Source: Diphasiastrum complanatum (lineage: Eukaryota > Streptophyta > Lycopodiopsida > Lycopodiales > Lycopodiaceae). From it: 64,000 nt of DNA. Made by a program: the position numbers and the translations under genes. The DNA lies in assembly GCA_029204225.1 (NCBI GenBank), contig CM055096.1:77176828-77240827 (forward strand), read 5' to 3'. Positions 33,304 through 45,900 of the stretch are shown one piece after another (the first letter of the stretch is position 1; each line of letters starts with the position of its first letter). A model generated the notes under the pieces. The model saw only the letters and a list, made by a program, of their open reading frames with translations, had not been told where the DNA came from and made no database searches.

Positions 33304-33316
33304 TGGTATCAAAGCC
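33304..33316 (+). other. Primer-binding site of H
   Basis: TGGTATCAAAGCC, complementary to Met-tRNA with the common G-to-A variant, 60 bp before gag. Confidence 0.75.
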
Positions 33317-33375
33317 TTCATTCCAAACTACTATTAGTATTCGAGACTGTTTTACAATTTCTTAGATCATTCATC

Positions 33376-33780
33376 ATGAAAGGTACATCTTCAAAAATCC
33401 GCTTGATCAATAAGTTCAATGGTGATGACTTCCACATGTGGAAGTTCAAAACAAAGATGATACTCACTGAAAAAGAACTCTGGGGATACGTCAACAGTTC
33501 GATAGCCAAGCCGAGTGAACATGACATGCTGACCACCTGGGAAGCTAAGGATGGCAAAGCTCTTGGCATTGTATTTCTGAATCTTAAAGATTCACAAATA
33601 GCTCATGTAGCTAATTGTTCCAATTTAAAGAGACATGGGACATTCTTACTGGTCTATACAAAATGACAGATGTATCGACTTGTCTCTTTTTGAGAAAGAA
33701 GTTTCCTTCAAGATGAGTGAAGCAATCTCAGTCATTGATCATCTAAATGAATTCGAACAGCTATTCAATGTTGGAATCTT
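33376..33780 (+). pseudogene. gag: Copia H gag, N-terminal part
   Basis: Starts MKGTSSKIRLINKFNGDD and continues HMWKFKTKMILTEKELWGYV, the typical N-terminus of a Copia gag of the Tnt1/Sireless type. The frame shifts near 33640 and continues in the frame of 33635-33835 with FKMSEAISVIDHLNEFEQLF. It is cut at about 33780 by an inverted LTR remnant. Nucleocapsid, protease and pol are missing. Confidence 0.82.
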
Positions 33781-33783
33781 TGA

Positions 33784-34491
33784 GGCTTTGATACCACTGT
33801 TGAATCTTCGGGGCTTTGATTTCACTGATGGGTGAATTGTCGATGTCGCTAGATTTGATATCACTACTGGGGCGTGATATCCAAAACTAGTCTTCGTCGA
33901 GATTCACCGATATGAGCTCAGATGGAGCAGATCTGTCGAACAAAGCTATAGCTTCACTCCGCAATCAGAGATCCTCCGAGCCACAGATAGCTACTGCTAA
34001 TTTGATGCTAAATTATGAATAGTAGATAATGTCATATGACAACAAAAGTATATATACCATTGATTTGAATAAGCAGCACAAAGCTTTCAAAGATTGCACA
34101 CACATAGAGCAATAGGAATTGCTATTTGTCTATATTAACAAAATCAAGTATACAGCTTTGATCCCTTTTGAGAGTGTTGTCTATTTCCCAGATCAGTGTG
34201 TGGAGGTAAGAGAGGTGTTTTCCCTTACCATGGACTAGCTACTGCTAGCACTTAATCGTTGGTATGACAATATGCATATGCTACTACAAGACTGCATTCA
34301 TCGACCTATTTCACACACACTCTACAATGTATGCTTCTGCTTTCATTCATATTGTCTGTATCCGATCTCCAATACATATAATATGCTTGATCTGAGTACA
34401 AGAACTAATTAGCTAAGCATTACAAGATAGTTTAAGCTAAAAATACAGCTAACTATTTCTTGCTACTCCACTTAACTACAAGGGCTTAACA
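33784..34491 (-). repeat. LTR with PBS in minus orientation
   Basis: On the minus strand TGTTAAGCCC (34491) through GATTCAACA (33798) is followed after one base by TGGTATCAAAGCC at 33784-33796. No internal region follows: H gag abuts the PBS. It is a lone LTR with the first few bases of its element. Confidence 0.5.
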
Positions 34492-36142
34492 ATTGAGTCG
34501 TGACATTCAAACTATCATGCTCATTAAGCTCTGATGACGTACTTGACATCCGATGTGTCTGGCTCAACTTTTGGCTTTGCTCATAGCTGGGGTTGAGTCC
34601 TCGTCAGGGACTTCATTGGCGTCGAGCACCTCGGTCTCGTCGGGGACTTCGGTCTCTTGTGCCTTGGTTTCCCTTCGCTGCCTTTGTTGCCTTTCGATGA
34701 CTTGGGCTGAGGCTGGTGCCTTGGCAATGTGTTGGCGTCGAGGACTTCGGCCTTGTCGATGACTTCGATTGCTACCTGTTTAGAAATCCTCTATAGAATC
34801 CATAAAAATTGTAGTGCTTGCATGCAATTTTTTCTATAGGTATTAGGATCAGATTGCACTTATTTGTGGATTTATCCCACAAATTTTGGTCAAAATTGGT
34901 CAAAAAACATGGTTTTTTGATGATTTTTGGACTAATTTTGTGGTAGATCTCAAAATTCCTAGCCAATAGTCGGTAAGCACAATTTCACAGGTGTAATGAA
35001 GCCTTCCCTAAACTGTCACAAAGTTTGATTAGGATTAGATACCATTAAGAGACTCAAAACATCAAAAAATATTGTATTTTTGGGGATTTTTGGGCATGAA
35101 TACCTTTCAAATGGGGGTCTGAACCTATTGGTTCTCATTACAAGCTTAAAATATGATGGATTGCCTCTGATTTGAGCCATTATAAATCCAATTTGGATAG
35201 GTGAGCATTAGACACCATCATATTGAAGTTTTGCTTGTTGAAGGAGGCCAAAAAATTGCATGATCTGAGCATATGATTGCTTGTTGGACCTATTAGAAGC
35301 TTCTATGCCTCTCTAATGAACCTTAGTAGAGTGCTTGTAACCTCTAATTGGATGCTTATTGGGCTGGAGTACAATTTTTGGTGATACCACCTTCCTAAAG
35401 TGTGCCCTACTATATGTTTTTTGGCCATTTACTGCTTGCGCATGTGAAGCCTAGGTGTGCCTTATAGACCCACTCTCCCTCCCTACTGTGCTTTACAACG
35501 ACCAATTTGGTGTCCTGTAGAGAAAGTTATGGCCGTCTGGAGTTTTTTTGACAATTTTTGAACTAAAATTTGCAAAATTTTGGAATTGTTCTGATGCATG
35601 CATGCTTGTAACTCAGTGTAGTGCTTGTCTGATGATAGAAATGTATGAACAGACCTGTATGCATGCCTAGATGCATGTTGCATGCGTAATGAGTAGTTTG
35701 ATCAGTAGATTTCTTGCATGAAGCTATTTTTTGGAATTCTAGATCAAAAGGCAGATTCCCTAGTGGCTAGGCTATTTGTGAATTTTTTTTCATTTTTTCG
35801 AAAAAATCAATGCATGTCAAGTTAGGTGCATGCAGAATGTTCAGAATGTTTTTGATATGTGACAGTGCCTGTGAAGTGTGGGATCAATCTTCTTAATCGA
35901 TTTTCACAGTTGATCCATTTCGAACGGATTTCGAAAATCTCAGTTCTTTCATAAATTTGGAGTTTTTTGGTCCGAAAAGTTGTAGTCATTTAAATCAGTC
36001 TGATATTGATTAAACGAAATTTGCTTAAATAAGTGAAAGACCTTGCTGAATATTTTCGACTTGTTATGAAGGTTCTAACATTTCACTTATTGGTTGATGA
36101 TTGGATCTCAACTAAGCTAATTTATCATTTCAGGTAATCAAT
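34492..36142 (+). other. Upstream region and leader of Gypsy element J
   Basis: 34553-34770 is G+C-rich with repeated TTCGG/GTCGAGGACTTCGG-like units. From about 34800 the sequence is A/T-rich leader belonging to the Gypsy element, part of which recurs inverted at 38409-38732. No LTR end or PBS could be fixed. Confidence 0.4.
34852..35196 (+). repeat. Inverted repeat arm 1 (Gypsy J leader)
   Basis: Related at roughly two thirds identity by eye to the reverse complement of 38409-38732. Shared text includes AGGTGTAATGA, ACCATTAA, GGTCTGAACCT, TATGATGGATT and CCAATTTGGA in the same order. Confidence 0.7.
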
Positions 36143-37516
36143 ATGGCAGATGATAATGCAAATGTAGCTCTGGATGGTCAGGTGCCAATGCCTACCTATC
36201 TGCAAATTTGCCAGTCATTAAGCCAAGCGCTTAATAAAATAAACAACAGGAACACTGTTCGGAATCAACAAATGGAAGTACTTTTAAATTTAGTGAAAAC
36301 TTTATCTGCATCAAATTTGGGCTTTCAGTCTGAACCTTTTTTGGGGGAGAAGAAAGAGAAAAAAACCTGAAGTTGTAAATGATTGGTTAACCAAGTGGAT
36401 TGGTTATTTTAATCTACATGAAATTCTTGAAGAAAAAAAGACTGAGAGTGTCGTTCTGTTCTTCCATGAGAAAGCTTTGTTGTGGTGGCGTGATCTGCAA
36501 CCAAAACCTACCACATGGGACGAGTTTATGGAAGTGTTTAGAAAGTCGTTTGTGGTTGTAGACGACTCAGATTTTAACCAAAGATTTGTTAATTGCAAAA
36601 TGGGTACTCGGAGTTTGGACTCATACCTGCAAGATTTTTTGGATTTATGGAATAAAGTTCCCTCATTCGATGCAAAACTGGCATTGTGGTAGTTTATCCT
36701 AGGTCTGCATGCAGATTATTAGAATGAGTGTAAGCATAATGTGCTTCAAAATTTTGATGACGTCGTACGAGTCACGAAAGCGTATGATTCCACAGTGGTG
36801 GCATCTAGAAAGCAATTACAGGCTAATCCATCTAGATCATCCGGACCCAATCAGAAAAAGAGAAATAAAAGAGTTCGTGGTAATAAAAAATCTAAGTATT
36901 TTGACGAACTAGATCAAGTTGCATCTGAGTTTAAAGGCAAGAGACCAATGTGTGTTTCCATTGTAGTCAGTCTAGACACGTTATGAAATTCTGCCTTGAG
37001 CGAAAGAAAGACGCAACTCAAGTGATTGAGATGCCAGGTAAAGAAAATCTTAAGCTGGAAATTAACAAAGTTAATTGTGAGTGTGATTGTTCTTTTAGTA
37101 CTACTTCATTCTTGCCAAATGATTTATTTTGTTTGAAAGGCACTGTTAAAGGACATGAAGTTAGTGTTTTAGTGGACAATGGATCTACTCATAATTTCAT
37201 TAACTCTAGTCTTGTGCAAAAACTCGGCCTGGAAACTGAAGCCAATAACCATAGATATCGAGTATATCTAGCTTCAGGTGCGGAGTTGGAGACGTGGGAT
37301 GTTAAAGTTCCAAGACTTTCAGTTTGGATCCAAGATTATAGAGAGTTAATAGATTTCCATGTTTTAGATTTAGCACATACGGACATAATTCTAGGATACG
37401 AGTGGTTATTTAATAAGCATCCTGAGATAGATTTTGAGAAGCATGTTCTCTCTTTTCAGGAGGGTAAAAAAATAGTTACGTTATTTGGACACAAATTTGT
37501 ACATCCATCTGGATGA
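36143..37516 (+). pseudogene. gag-PR: Ty3/Gypsy J gag and protease
   Basis: Starts at the ATG of MADDNANVAL. A frameshift near 36355 leads to VNDWLTKWIGYFNLHE, FFHEKALLWWRDL and MEVFRKSFV, the retrotransposon gag domain. A stop at about 36690 and further shifts follow, then the nucleocapsid CFHCSQSRHVMKFC, a CCHC zinc knuckle. The frame 36950-37516 continues into the protease: VLVDNGSTHNFI (usual DSG is DNG) and DIILGYEWL. Gag would form the particle and protease would mature it. The stop and shifts make this copy dead. Confidence 0.85.
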
Positions 37517-37539
37517 GTTCATTTGCTAATGTAATGAAA

Positions 37540-37985
37540 TTTTTTGATTCGCAGTATGAAGTTTATTCTTTATTTGCTACGCCAATTTTGGATTTATTTG
37601 AAATGCATCTAAGTAGCTGTGAATTGTCAAAGATTCTTAACTCTGTAGACTTAGATTAGGAGCAAATTGAGAAGAATAAGATACTATTTGAATTTAAAGA
37701 TGTATTTTCAGAAGAATTACCTCATGGAATACCGATGTCCAGATTGGTAGACCATAAGATAGAGTTAATTCCAGGTAGTCACCCTATCTCTAGACAACCT
37801 TACAGGTTCTCTCATGAAGAAGAGATAGAGATTACTAAGCAAATTGAAAATTACCTGAAGATGGGTCATATTAAATTAAGTAAGTCACCTTGGGGTGCTC
37901 CTTTGGGGTGCTCATGTTTTTCTTAAATCAAAGAAAGATGGAGACTTCAAGTTGTGTGTGAAAATTACAAGGGGGTTATTAGTTA
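37540..37985 (+). pseudogene. RT: Ty3/Gypsy J reverse transcriptase, N-terminal end
   Basis: After a stop at about 37660 the text FKDVFSEELPHGIP, VDHKIELIPGSHPISRQPYR, KQIENYLKMGHIKLSKSPWG and KSKKDGDFKLCVK is the N-terminal part of Gypsy RT. It ends at about 37985, before the catalytic palm, at the border of a segment from an inverted copy. Confidence 0.85.
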
Positions 37986-39287
37986 TGCTACGTCATTTCG
38001 GACGTGGTCGTCGCAAGTAATTAATAATTATATGAGGGCCCAGACCTATAATTGGACATAGGAGCACATGCATGGTGAATGACTGCTTTAATGCAAGAAT
38101 AGGAGGTTAGTAGCTCAATATAGACTGCATGGTGATCCTAAGGAGAATATTCTCTCCTCTTGGAGAGAATACATTCCATGGAAACTTGCCCATCTCTCTA
38201 TTGGGATTTTGGATTCTTGAGCCAGGTTTCATCTCCTCTCTTGTGTTCATTCACTGTGGCTTGGGGGTGGATTGGTTAGGGTATTGACTAGACTCTCCAT
38301 ATTGGTTGGGTGGTTCATGCTCCACAGGTGTGCTTTTGGTTTGCATGTGATAGGAATCTTGAAGATCTTCACTTGGCGATTGACGATCGTTATACTAAGC
38401 CTCCCAACTCCAAATTGGGTGCATGATGACTCAAATTAGAGGAAATCCATCATATCTTTTAGCTTGTAACGAGATCCAACAGGTTCAGACCACCGATTGA
38501 GAGTTATTCAAGCTCAAAAAACTTCAAAAAATACACCATTTTTTTGCCTTTTTGAGACCTTTAATGGTGTCCAATTGTAACCAAATTTCATGAAAGCCTT
38601 AGAATAGCATCATTACACCTCTAAAAATGTGCATGCAAAATATTAGCCAAGGATTTTATGAATATCACCACATATAAAAAACCACTCAACCATTTTTGCA
38701 AGTTCTTGTGGATCAAACCCACATGTGCAATCATGCCATATCTACTGTAATTCAATTACATGAAAACACTAAAAGTTCTGATTTCAGTCCATCATGTTTC
38801 ATATAGCCCATTTCTAGCCGAAAATCACTAGATTTTGACCAAAAATCACTATCTTTGACCATAACCATGGCATGCAATCATTAGAATCAATCATACCGAT
38901 TGGAAAACAACAAGTACAATTATGAAAAATGTTCATGAACAATAGCTTTGATGAATTTAAATTTCAAGCCAAATCATGGAATACTAGCTAAAAAACCACA
39001 AAAGAACCATAAAAAATCCATAAATTTCCTTCATTTTTTATGGTAATGATCGTTAGGCTGAAAGCAAACCAAAATCAGAGAAGCCACTTTCACTACAATA
39101 GTACATTGCAGCAATAACTTGCAAAACTATGACTTTGTATAAATTGAATATCGGTCTATTGGATGAGAGATGAATATACTGAAAGAAAGAGAAGGGTAAA
39201 CTCCTCCTCTTATCATATTTGGACATGTAAAACAACAAGCATCAAGTTCAAATTTAGTTGTAATATTTAAGAAATTGACAACACAGT
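37986..39287. other. Truncation border and inverted leader copy
   Basis: No gene. From 38409 it contains the reverse-complement leader copy; 38740-39050 may extend it weakly. A minus frame at 39053-39238 is not convincing. Confidence 0.45.
38409..38732 (-). repeat. Inverted repeat arm 2 (Gypsy J leader)
   Basis: Minus-strand counterpart of 34852-35196, about 3.2 kb away. It implies a second, inverted and truncated copy of the same Gypsy family. Confidence 0.7.
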
Positions 39288-40470
39288 TTATGACAGTGTT
39301 CGATTAATATCCATATACTCAAGCAGATAAATCCAAAAAGGATTAGTATCCACTTGTAGTTGATTTTTGTTTAGAAACAATATGCCCCTGAGGTTATTGA
39401 CAAAACACACATAGTCTATGTAACAGAAAGTATATTTAAAAGCTAGAATATTGTTTAGCTCACCAAGTTTCGCAAGTCTCTTGATAAATTGCATTTCATA
39501 GTAATCCAGATAGATACCAGTTACACCACATAGGGAAACAGAATGGTATTTCACATACTTGTCTCCAAGTTTGATGACACAATTGTCTATCAAGAAGTCT
39601 CCATACACATAATTTACTCGTGCTAATCATCGTCCATATCTTCGATTGTTTACAATCCCATGACCACTTAAACTTACCACTTCGTGGTTTCCATTTGTAT
39701 GATAAAGAATCATTCTAAGCTTGTTTAAAGGCAAACTTAATAAGTTTTTTCATAACAATTTTCAGTCTCTCGGGGCCATTAAGCGGAATATTTTCATGAC
39801 ATTTCACTATATTAGTTGTCTACATAGAACTAATCTTATGTGGTGCATTAAGATAGTATTCAAAAGATGAATCGCAATGCCAAAAAGGATTGGTATTCAC
39901 GCTAAGTATACTCTAGTAAGTATTTGCCTTAAGGCCTACTCCCTCCATGAGTCAGCATACCAAGAGCTCTAGTCAGAAAAGTGCCCAATTTTGAAAAATA
40001 GCAATCATGTGCATTTGTTATCCATCTGAATGTATTCTTGTGGGCTTTAAACGTACATATAAAAAAAAAAGTACTTCTTTACCATGTAAGCAGTCTGGTA
40101 TTGCATTAATGAAGGAAGTCTTTACCGTGCTCATGGAGGTCTCAATTGAATTGTTATTTTCACCTGGATAAACTGCAAAATCCGGACTAGATAATCTTTT
40201 CAAGGCAAGACTTTTGACAAATTGAATACAAATAAAACAAGGATTGTGTTGTGCTTTATCTACCCCATTAATATGTAAATGAGAGGTAATCCAATTTCTT
40301 TTATTATTAGCATCTTTCAATCGATTGCCAAACAAATACCTACCATACAATAGCCATTTAGTGTTCCTCAAATGCTTAGTAGCCAAATTCTTGCATAATA
40401 GTGCATGTTCGGAACGAGTATCATTATCAATAGACTGATAGGTAGGTAATAGAGCTGCTAGTTTAAACCA
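39288..40470 (-). pseudogene. Remnant of a non-LTR type reverse transcriptase, possibly Penelope-like
   Basis: The frame 39288-39608 reads FLIDNCVIKLGDK, then SVSLCGVTGIYL followed by YYEMQFIKRLAKLG and FKYTFCYIDYVCFVNN. The order 'DN-x-FG-GIPMG-LADLxLYxYE-FRYIDD-NN' is what I know from a class of eukaryotic RTs related to Penelope-like elements, and it is unlike Copia or Gypsy. The catalytic YIDD reads YIDY here. Upstream on the minus strand, 40018-40386 and its extension to about 40470 keep an open frame (RYLFGNRLKDANNKRNWITS) that I cannot place. Stops separate the two. The class assignment is inference from motif order. Confidence 0.4.
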
Positions 40471-40483
40471 ACCATGATAAAGT

Positions 40484-40640
40484 TTGAGAAAAATACAGAT
40501 CCTAAATGGATCTAAACTCCAAGATCATTGGCTTGAATGCTTGCACTCCAAACTACATAAGCTAGGAATTGGCAAAACATTCTATGCTATCTAGAATGCA
40601 AAAGAACTTGACCAAAAATCATTTACCACAAACGGTGTAG
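40484..40640 (+). repeat. Direct repeat, copy 1
   Basis: Nearly identical to 48863-49010 (shared CTCCAAGATCATTGGCTTGA through CTTGACCAAAAA). About 150 bp, 8.4 kb apart, same orientation. Confidence 0.85.
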
Positions 40641-40919
40641 GGTCGAAGATCTTGCGTCGTAGTAGCCCTCCCGCCTGTCAACAAGGGTTAGAACACTTGA
40701 TAGGTACCTAACTATGTAAAGATGCTACTTTTAGATAGTTCTCTACTTCTTACACTAGCACTAAAAGTCAAGTACATGAATGGCCCACCGAACAGATGCT
40801 CATCATCTGCTTTTTAGTCAGACTTCCAAAATGGATCAGATGCGAGCTTAAATCAAATGACGAATTATACAAGCCTAAAACTAGCTATGTCTGATGCCAT
40901 CTAGAAGGAAGATAAAGGA

Positions 40920-41520
40920 TCAGATGTTGATGAATCCAAGGAAAGGAAAGTAGCCCGTGCTCCTGTCAATGAGTTGAAGCAGATCGAGGATACCCGAGAT
41001 CAGCTTTGGAAATCACAACTGGAGTTGCTTAATCAGCAACATCAACTACAGATGGAGAAACTCACCAATGTGTTTCAAACTACTACTCTGAAGTCTATCC
41101 AACACAATATGCCTCATCAACTACACTCAGCCCAGGTACCTAATAGACAAAAACCCATCTGGTGGCCACACTGCCGGGCTACGCATCCTACCGATGCTTG
41201 CCCTTCATATTAGCCTATCCAAGCACATGCCATCCAATGATATGAAAAACAACTGTCACAATCTGGACATTCCTCATATTATCACGAATACCCACCAGCA
41301 AGTTCAGAACCGCTAGACATACAAGATGGTTATGCCATTATACAGGGCCCATGAACTACATATGTTTCATTTGTAGTGAAACCGGCCACTTCATGGTTGA
41401 TTGTCCAGTCAAGACCAAGTACCATGTCGAGTGTTCCGACTGTGTCAGAAAACACAGTTTTAAAGACTGTCCAAAACAACCCAACAAGATCCTACCTGCC
41501 CAACACGTCAGTTATGAATC
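40920..41520 (+). pseudogene. Retroelement nucleocapsid-like region
   Basis: The frame 40974-41213 has a predicted coiled-coil-like glutamine/leucine segment (QLELLNQQHQLQMEKL) and then WWPHCRATHPTDACP, a cysteine-histidine motif. After a stop and frame change, 41350-41520 reads CFICSETGHFMVDC, a perfect CCHC zinc knuckle, and CSDCVRKHSFKDC, a second Cys/His cluster. This looks like the C-terminal half of a retroelement Gag, probably Gypsy-like. Two adjacent and unlike Cys/His motifs are unusual. Confidence 0.55.
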
Positions 41521-42044
41521 ATGATAGGATCCTCACGACAACACCACATGAGCACCATAACAACCAACAGTTAAATCTACTGCTCAATCGAGAAGTTCCT
41601 TTATAACTTCTACATTACCACGACATTTACCAGATCAATAATCGAACATAGATGTTATATGAAATGAGTTATTGCAAGACATAGAGGAAACTGATATTCT
41701 ATCATCTGCTACTATTCCCAGACCAGAGCACCCTCACCAGGGAATTGACATTTTATCTCCACTCCCGCAACCTCAAAATTATATGTCTTTCCATTTTTTG
41801 ACGAGATTTTCAACCACTGGATATAACAAACCACATTTAAGAATTGAAAATCTAAAAGCGATTCATTTTATGAATCTCATGATCCAAAGGATACTAATGA
41901 GAATAGTATCTTCTTATTCTATGCATTTCAAGACATATCTTACAATATCTGCTATCAATGATGGTAGATTTAGTGTCACCAACCCTGTCTTGTTTTTGAC
42001 AAGGGCATATCAGAGTTATTCTCATTACTCTACAAGACCAATGG
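41521..42044 (+). pseudogene. Unassigned frame interrupted by L
   Basis: An open frame from 41672 runs into the LTR of L at 42045. It has no recognisable motif. The same frame could continue from 43936 after L. It may be the region between gag and pol of the same element. Confidence 0.3.
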
Positions 42045-42848
42045 TGTCAGAAATGGTAAACTCTTGCGACTTTGTCGTAGCATGAACAAGACACGAAGGT
42101 CGAACGAGAACAATTTGCGATAGTCAACGTGTCTTTGACTCAAAGCAGAATGATTTGTGAATCGATTGAAAATCGTAAACACACCTCCAGGACCATGAAA
42201 CGAAAAGAACGAAACAAACGAAGATAAATCCCTCGCGCTTCCAGCTGGTAGCTCAACGGGCTTCAAGCCCAGCTAAAACGAATAACAATGATAGAGACTA
42301 ACTAACTAGTTGATTAGCGTTAACTAGTCTTGTGATTCTACGTTTTAGCTAACTAGTTGATTAGCGTTAACTAGTCTTGTGATTCTATGTTTTAGCTATT
42401 TTGTAAACTCCACATGGTGGAGGTATAAACAATCTTCTCTGGATCATAACAAAATGTAGAGAGATAGTGAATACAGAGATCTGTAAGAAATAGAGAGAGA
42501 CTTAACGAATAGAGTAAGAAAGGAAAAATACCATAGCTGTGCATGAAAGTTTGCCAACGAGCAGAACATAGCGAAAGAGCAGAGAGTCAATCCGCCAACG
42601 AGCGAGACACTGACGATCTCGCTCTAAAACCAAAACTGACAATATAATCGTTCTATTTCGTGTATCTCTTGGTCTTGTGCTGTGTCTCTTGATTGCTAGA
42701 ATAAAATATGCTCCGTGATGCGTAGTTGAGTGTCTGGGATCTCGTAAGAGCTTCCGCAAAAAAAGAAAAATCTAAGACAGAAAATTGTTCGCGAATAAGA
42801 AGAAAGAGGATGAACATGAAACACAAGATAGAAAAAGCTTCCGCGACA
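42045..42848 (+). repeat. 5' LTR of L
   Basis: 804 bp, TGTCAGAAATGG to TTCCGCGACA. It contains a TATA-like GGTATAAAC near 42421 and a 47-bp tandem duplication at 42304-42397. Its last 318 bp match 43613-43930 at equal length. Confidence 0.88.
42304..42397 (+). repeat. Two 47-bp tandem units in the L LTR
   Basis: AACTAGTTGATTAGCGTTAA and following bases occur twice in succession with one substitution (CTACG/CTATG). Each unit contains two AACTAG half-sites, upstream of the TATA-like box, so it could be a duplicated enhancer. Confidence 0.8.
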
Positions 42849-42861
42849 TTGTATCAAAGCC
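42849..42861 (+). other. Primer-binding site of L
   Basis: TTGTATCAAAGCC, one change from the TGGTATCAAAGCC form, directly after the LTR end. Confidence 0.8.
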
Positions 42862-42913
42862 AACATGTTATCACTACTGATATCCCAGCAGTGATTCTTC
42901 CAGACAACACATT

Positions 42914-43618
42914 ATGGCTACGACAATCCAGACTAGAGTAGCAATCAGTCTTGATGGTGCAAGTTATAGAATCTGGAAATTCAAAATCAAAACACTCCTG
43001 AAGGGCGAAGGCATCTGGTCGGTGACCGAGCTCTTAGAGGTGCAACCTCTAGAGGGAGAGCCGAGGAGAGCTGAATGGATCAGAAAGGATGAGCGCGCAA
43101 GGGCGATCATCGTCTCGTCCATAAATGAAGATCCACTCATGCAGATTGAAGACTACAAAAGCAGCCATGCAGCGTGGAAAAAATTAAAGCAGAAGTATGA
43201 AGTGAGGACTACAGCTTTAGTCATGCACCTTCACAATCAGTTGCAATCCATATGGTGGGATGGCAGCCAGTTAGATTAGCACGTTGAGAAGATCAGAATG
43301 ATCTTCGCTCAACTCGCTGCATCAGGACAGGAGCATCAGGTCCCAGCACCACAGCAGTTGATGTACTTCATGAAATCTCTACCGATGTCCTATCAGCCGC
43401 TAAGAATGCTCATATTGAGTCTACCAGATATGACATTCGACAAAGCAGTCAGTCTTGTCGCTGATGAGAGACTGATGAGAGACAAAGAGGGAAGCAGTGA
43501 TGAAGAGAAGGCTCTCTTCACGAAAGGAAAGAAGAAGAACAAAAACAAGACAAGATTCGAGAAGACGAAGTCCTCGAATCAGCAATCTTTTTCCTATGAT
43601 CATTGCCACAAACCATAG
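42914..43618 (+). pseudogene. gag: Element L gag, truncated
   Basis: Starts MATTIQTRVAISLDGASY and continues YRIWKFKIKTLLKGEGIW, then AWKKLKQKYEVRT, the Copia gag N-terminus. A TAG at 43277 interrupts it, with the frame resuming as VEKIRMIFAQLAASGQ, SLPMSYQPLRMLI, FDKAVSLVADERLM and a lysine-rich tail. The zinc knuckle starts (YDHCHKP) and is cut at 43612 by the LTR fragment, supplying the stop. Apart from the single stop the gag is well preserved. Confidence 0.88.
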
Positions 43619-43930
43619 TTGTGCATGAAAGTCTGCCAACGAGCAGAACACAGCGAAAGAGCAGAGAGTCAATCCGCCAACGAGCGAGACACTGACGATG
43701 TCGCTCTAAAACCAAAACTGACAATATAATTGCTCTATTTCATGTATCTCTTGGTCTTGTGCTGTGTCTCTTGATTGCTAGAATAAAATATGTTATGTGA
43801 CGCATAGTCGAGTGTCTGGGATCCTGTAAGAGCTTCCGCACGAAAAGAAAAATCGAAGCCAAAAAATTGTTCGCGAATCAGAAGAAAGAGGACAAACACG
43901 AAACACAAGATAGAAAAAGCTTCCGCGACA
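43613..43930 (+). repeat. 3' LTR remnant of L
   Basis: Matches 42531-42848, same length, a modest number of substitutions. The first ~486 bp of the LTR are absent. Confidence 0.9.
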
Positions 43931-43935
43931 AATGG

Positions 43936-45900
<1,965 letters not shown>

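Larger units (their letters stand above)
42045..43930 (+). mobile_element. Copia element L, internally deleted, with perfect target duplication
   Basis: Flanked by AATGG on both sides (42040-42044, 43931-43935). It has a full 804-bp 5' LTR, a PBS, a gag ending inside the zinc knuckle, and then only the last 318 bp of a 3' LTR. Protease to RNase H and the 3' U3 are missing, leaving 1,886 bp. It sits inside the unassigned frame. Confidence 0.88.

Noticed and set aside
34553..34762. 69-codon plus frame rich in Ser, Thr and Cys
   Set aside because: It is the translation of degenerate TTCGG-type repeats.
42241..42290. tRNA-like text GGTAGCTCAACGGG
   Set aside because: It resembles an A box, but there is no B box, no anticodon stem and no acceptor pairing; it lies in the LTR of L.
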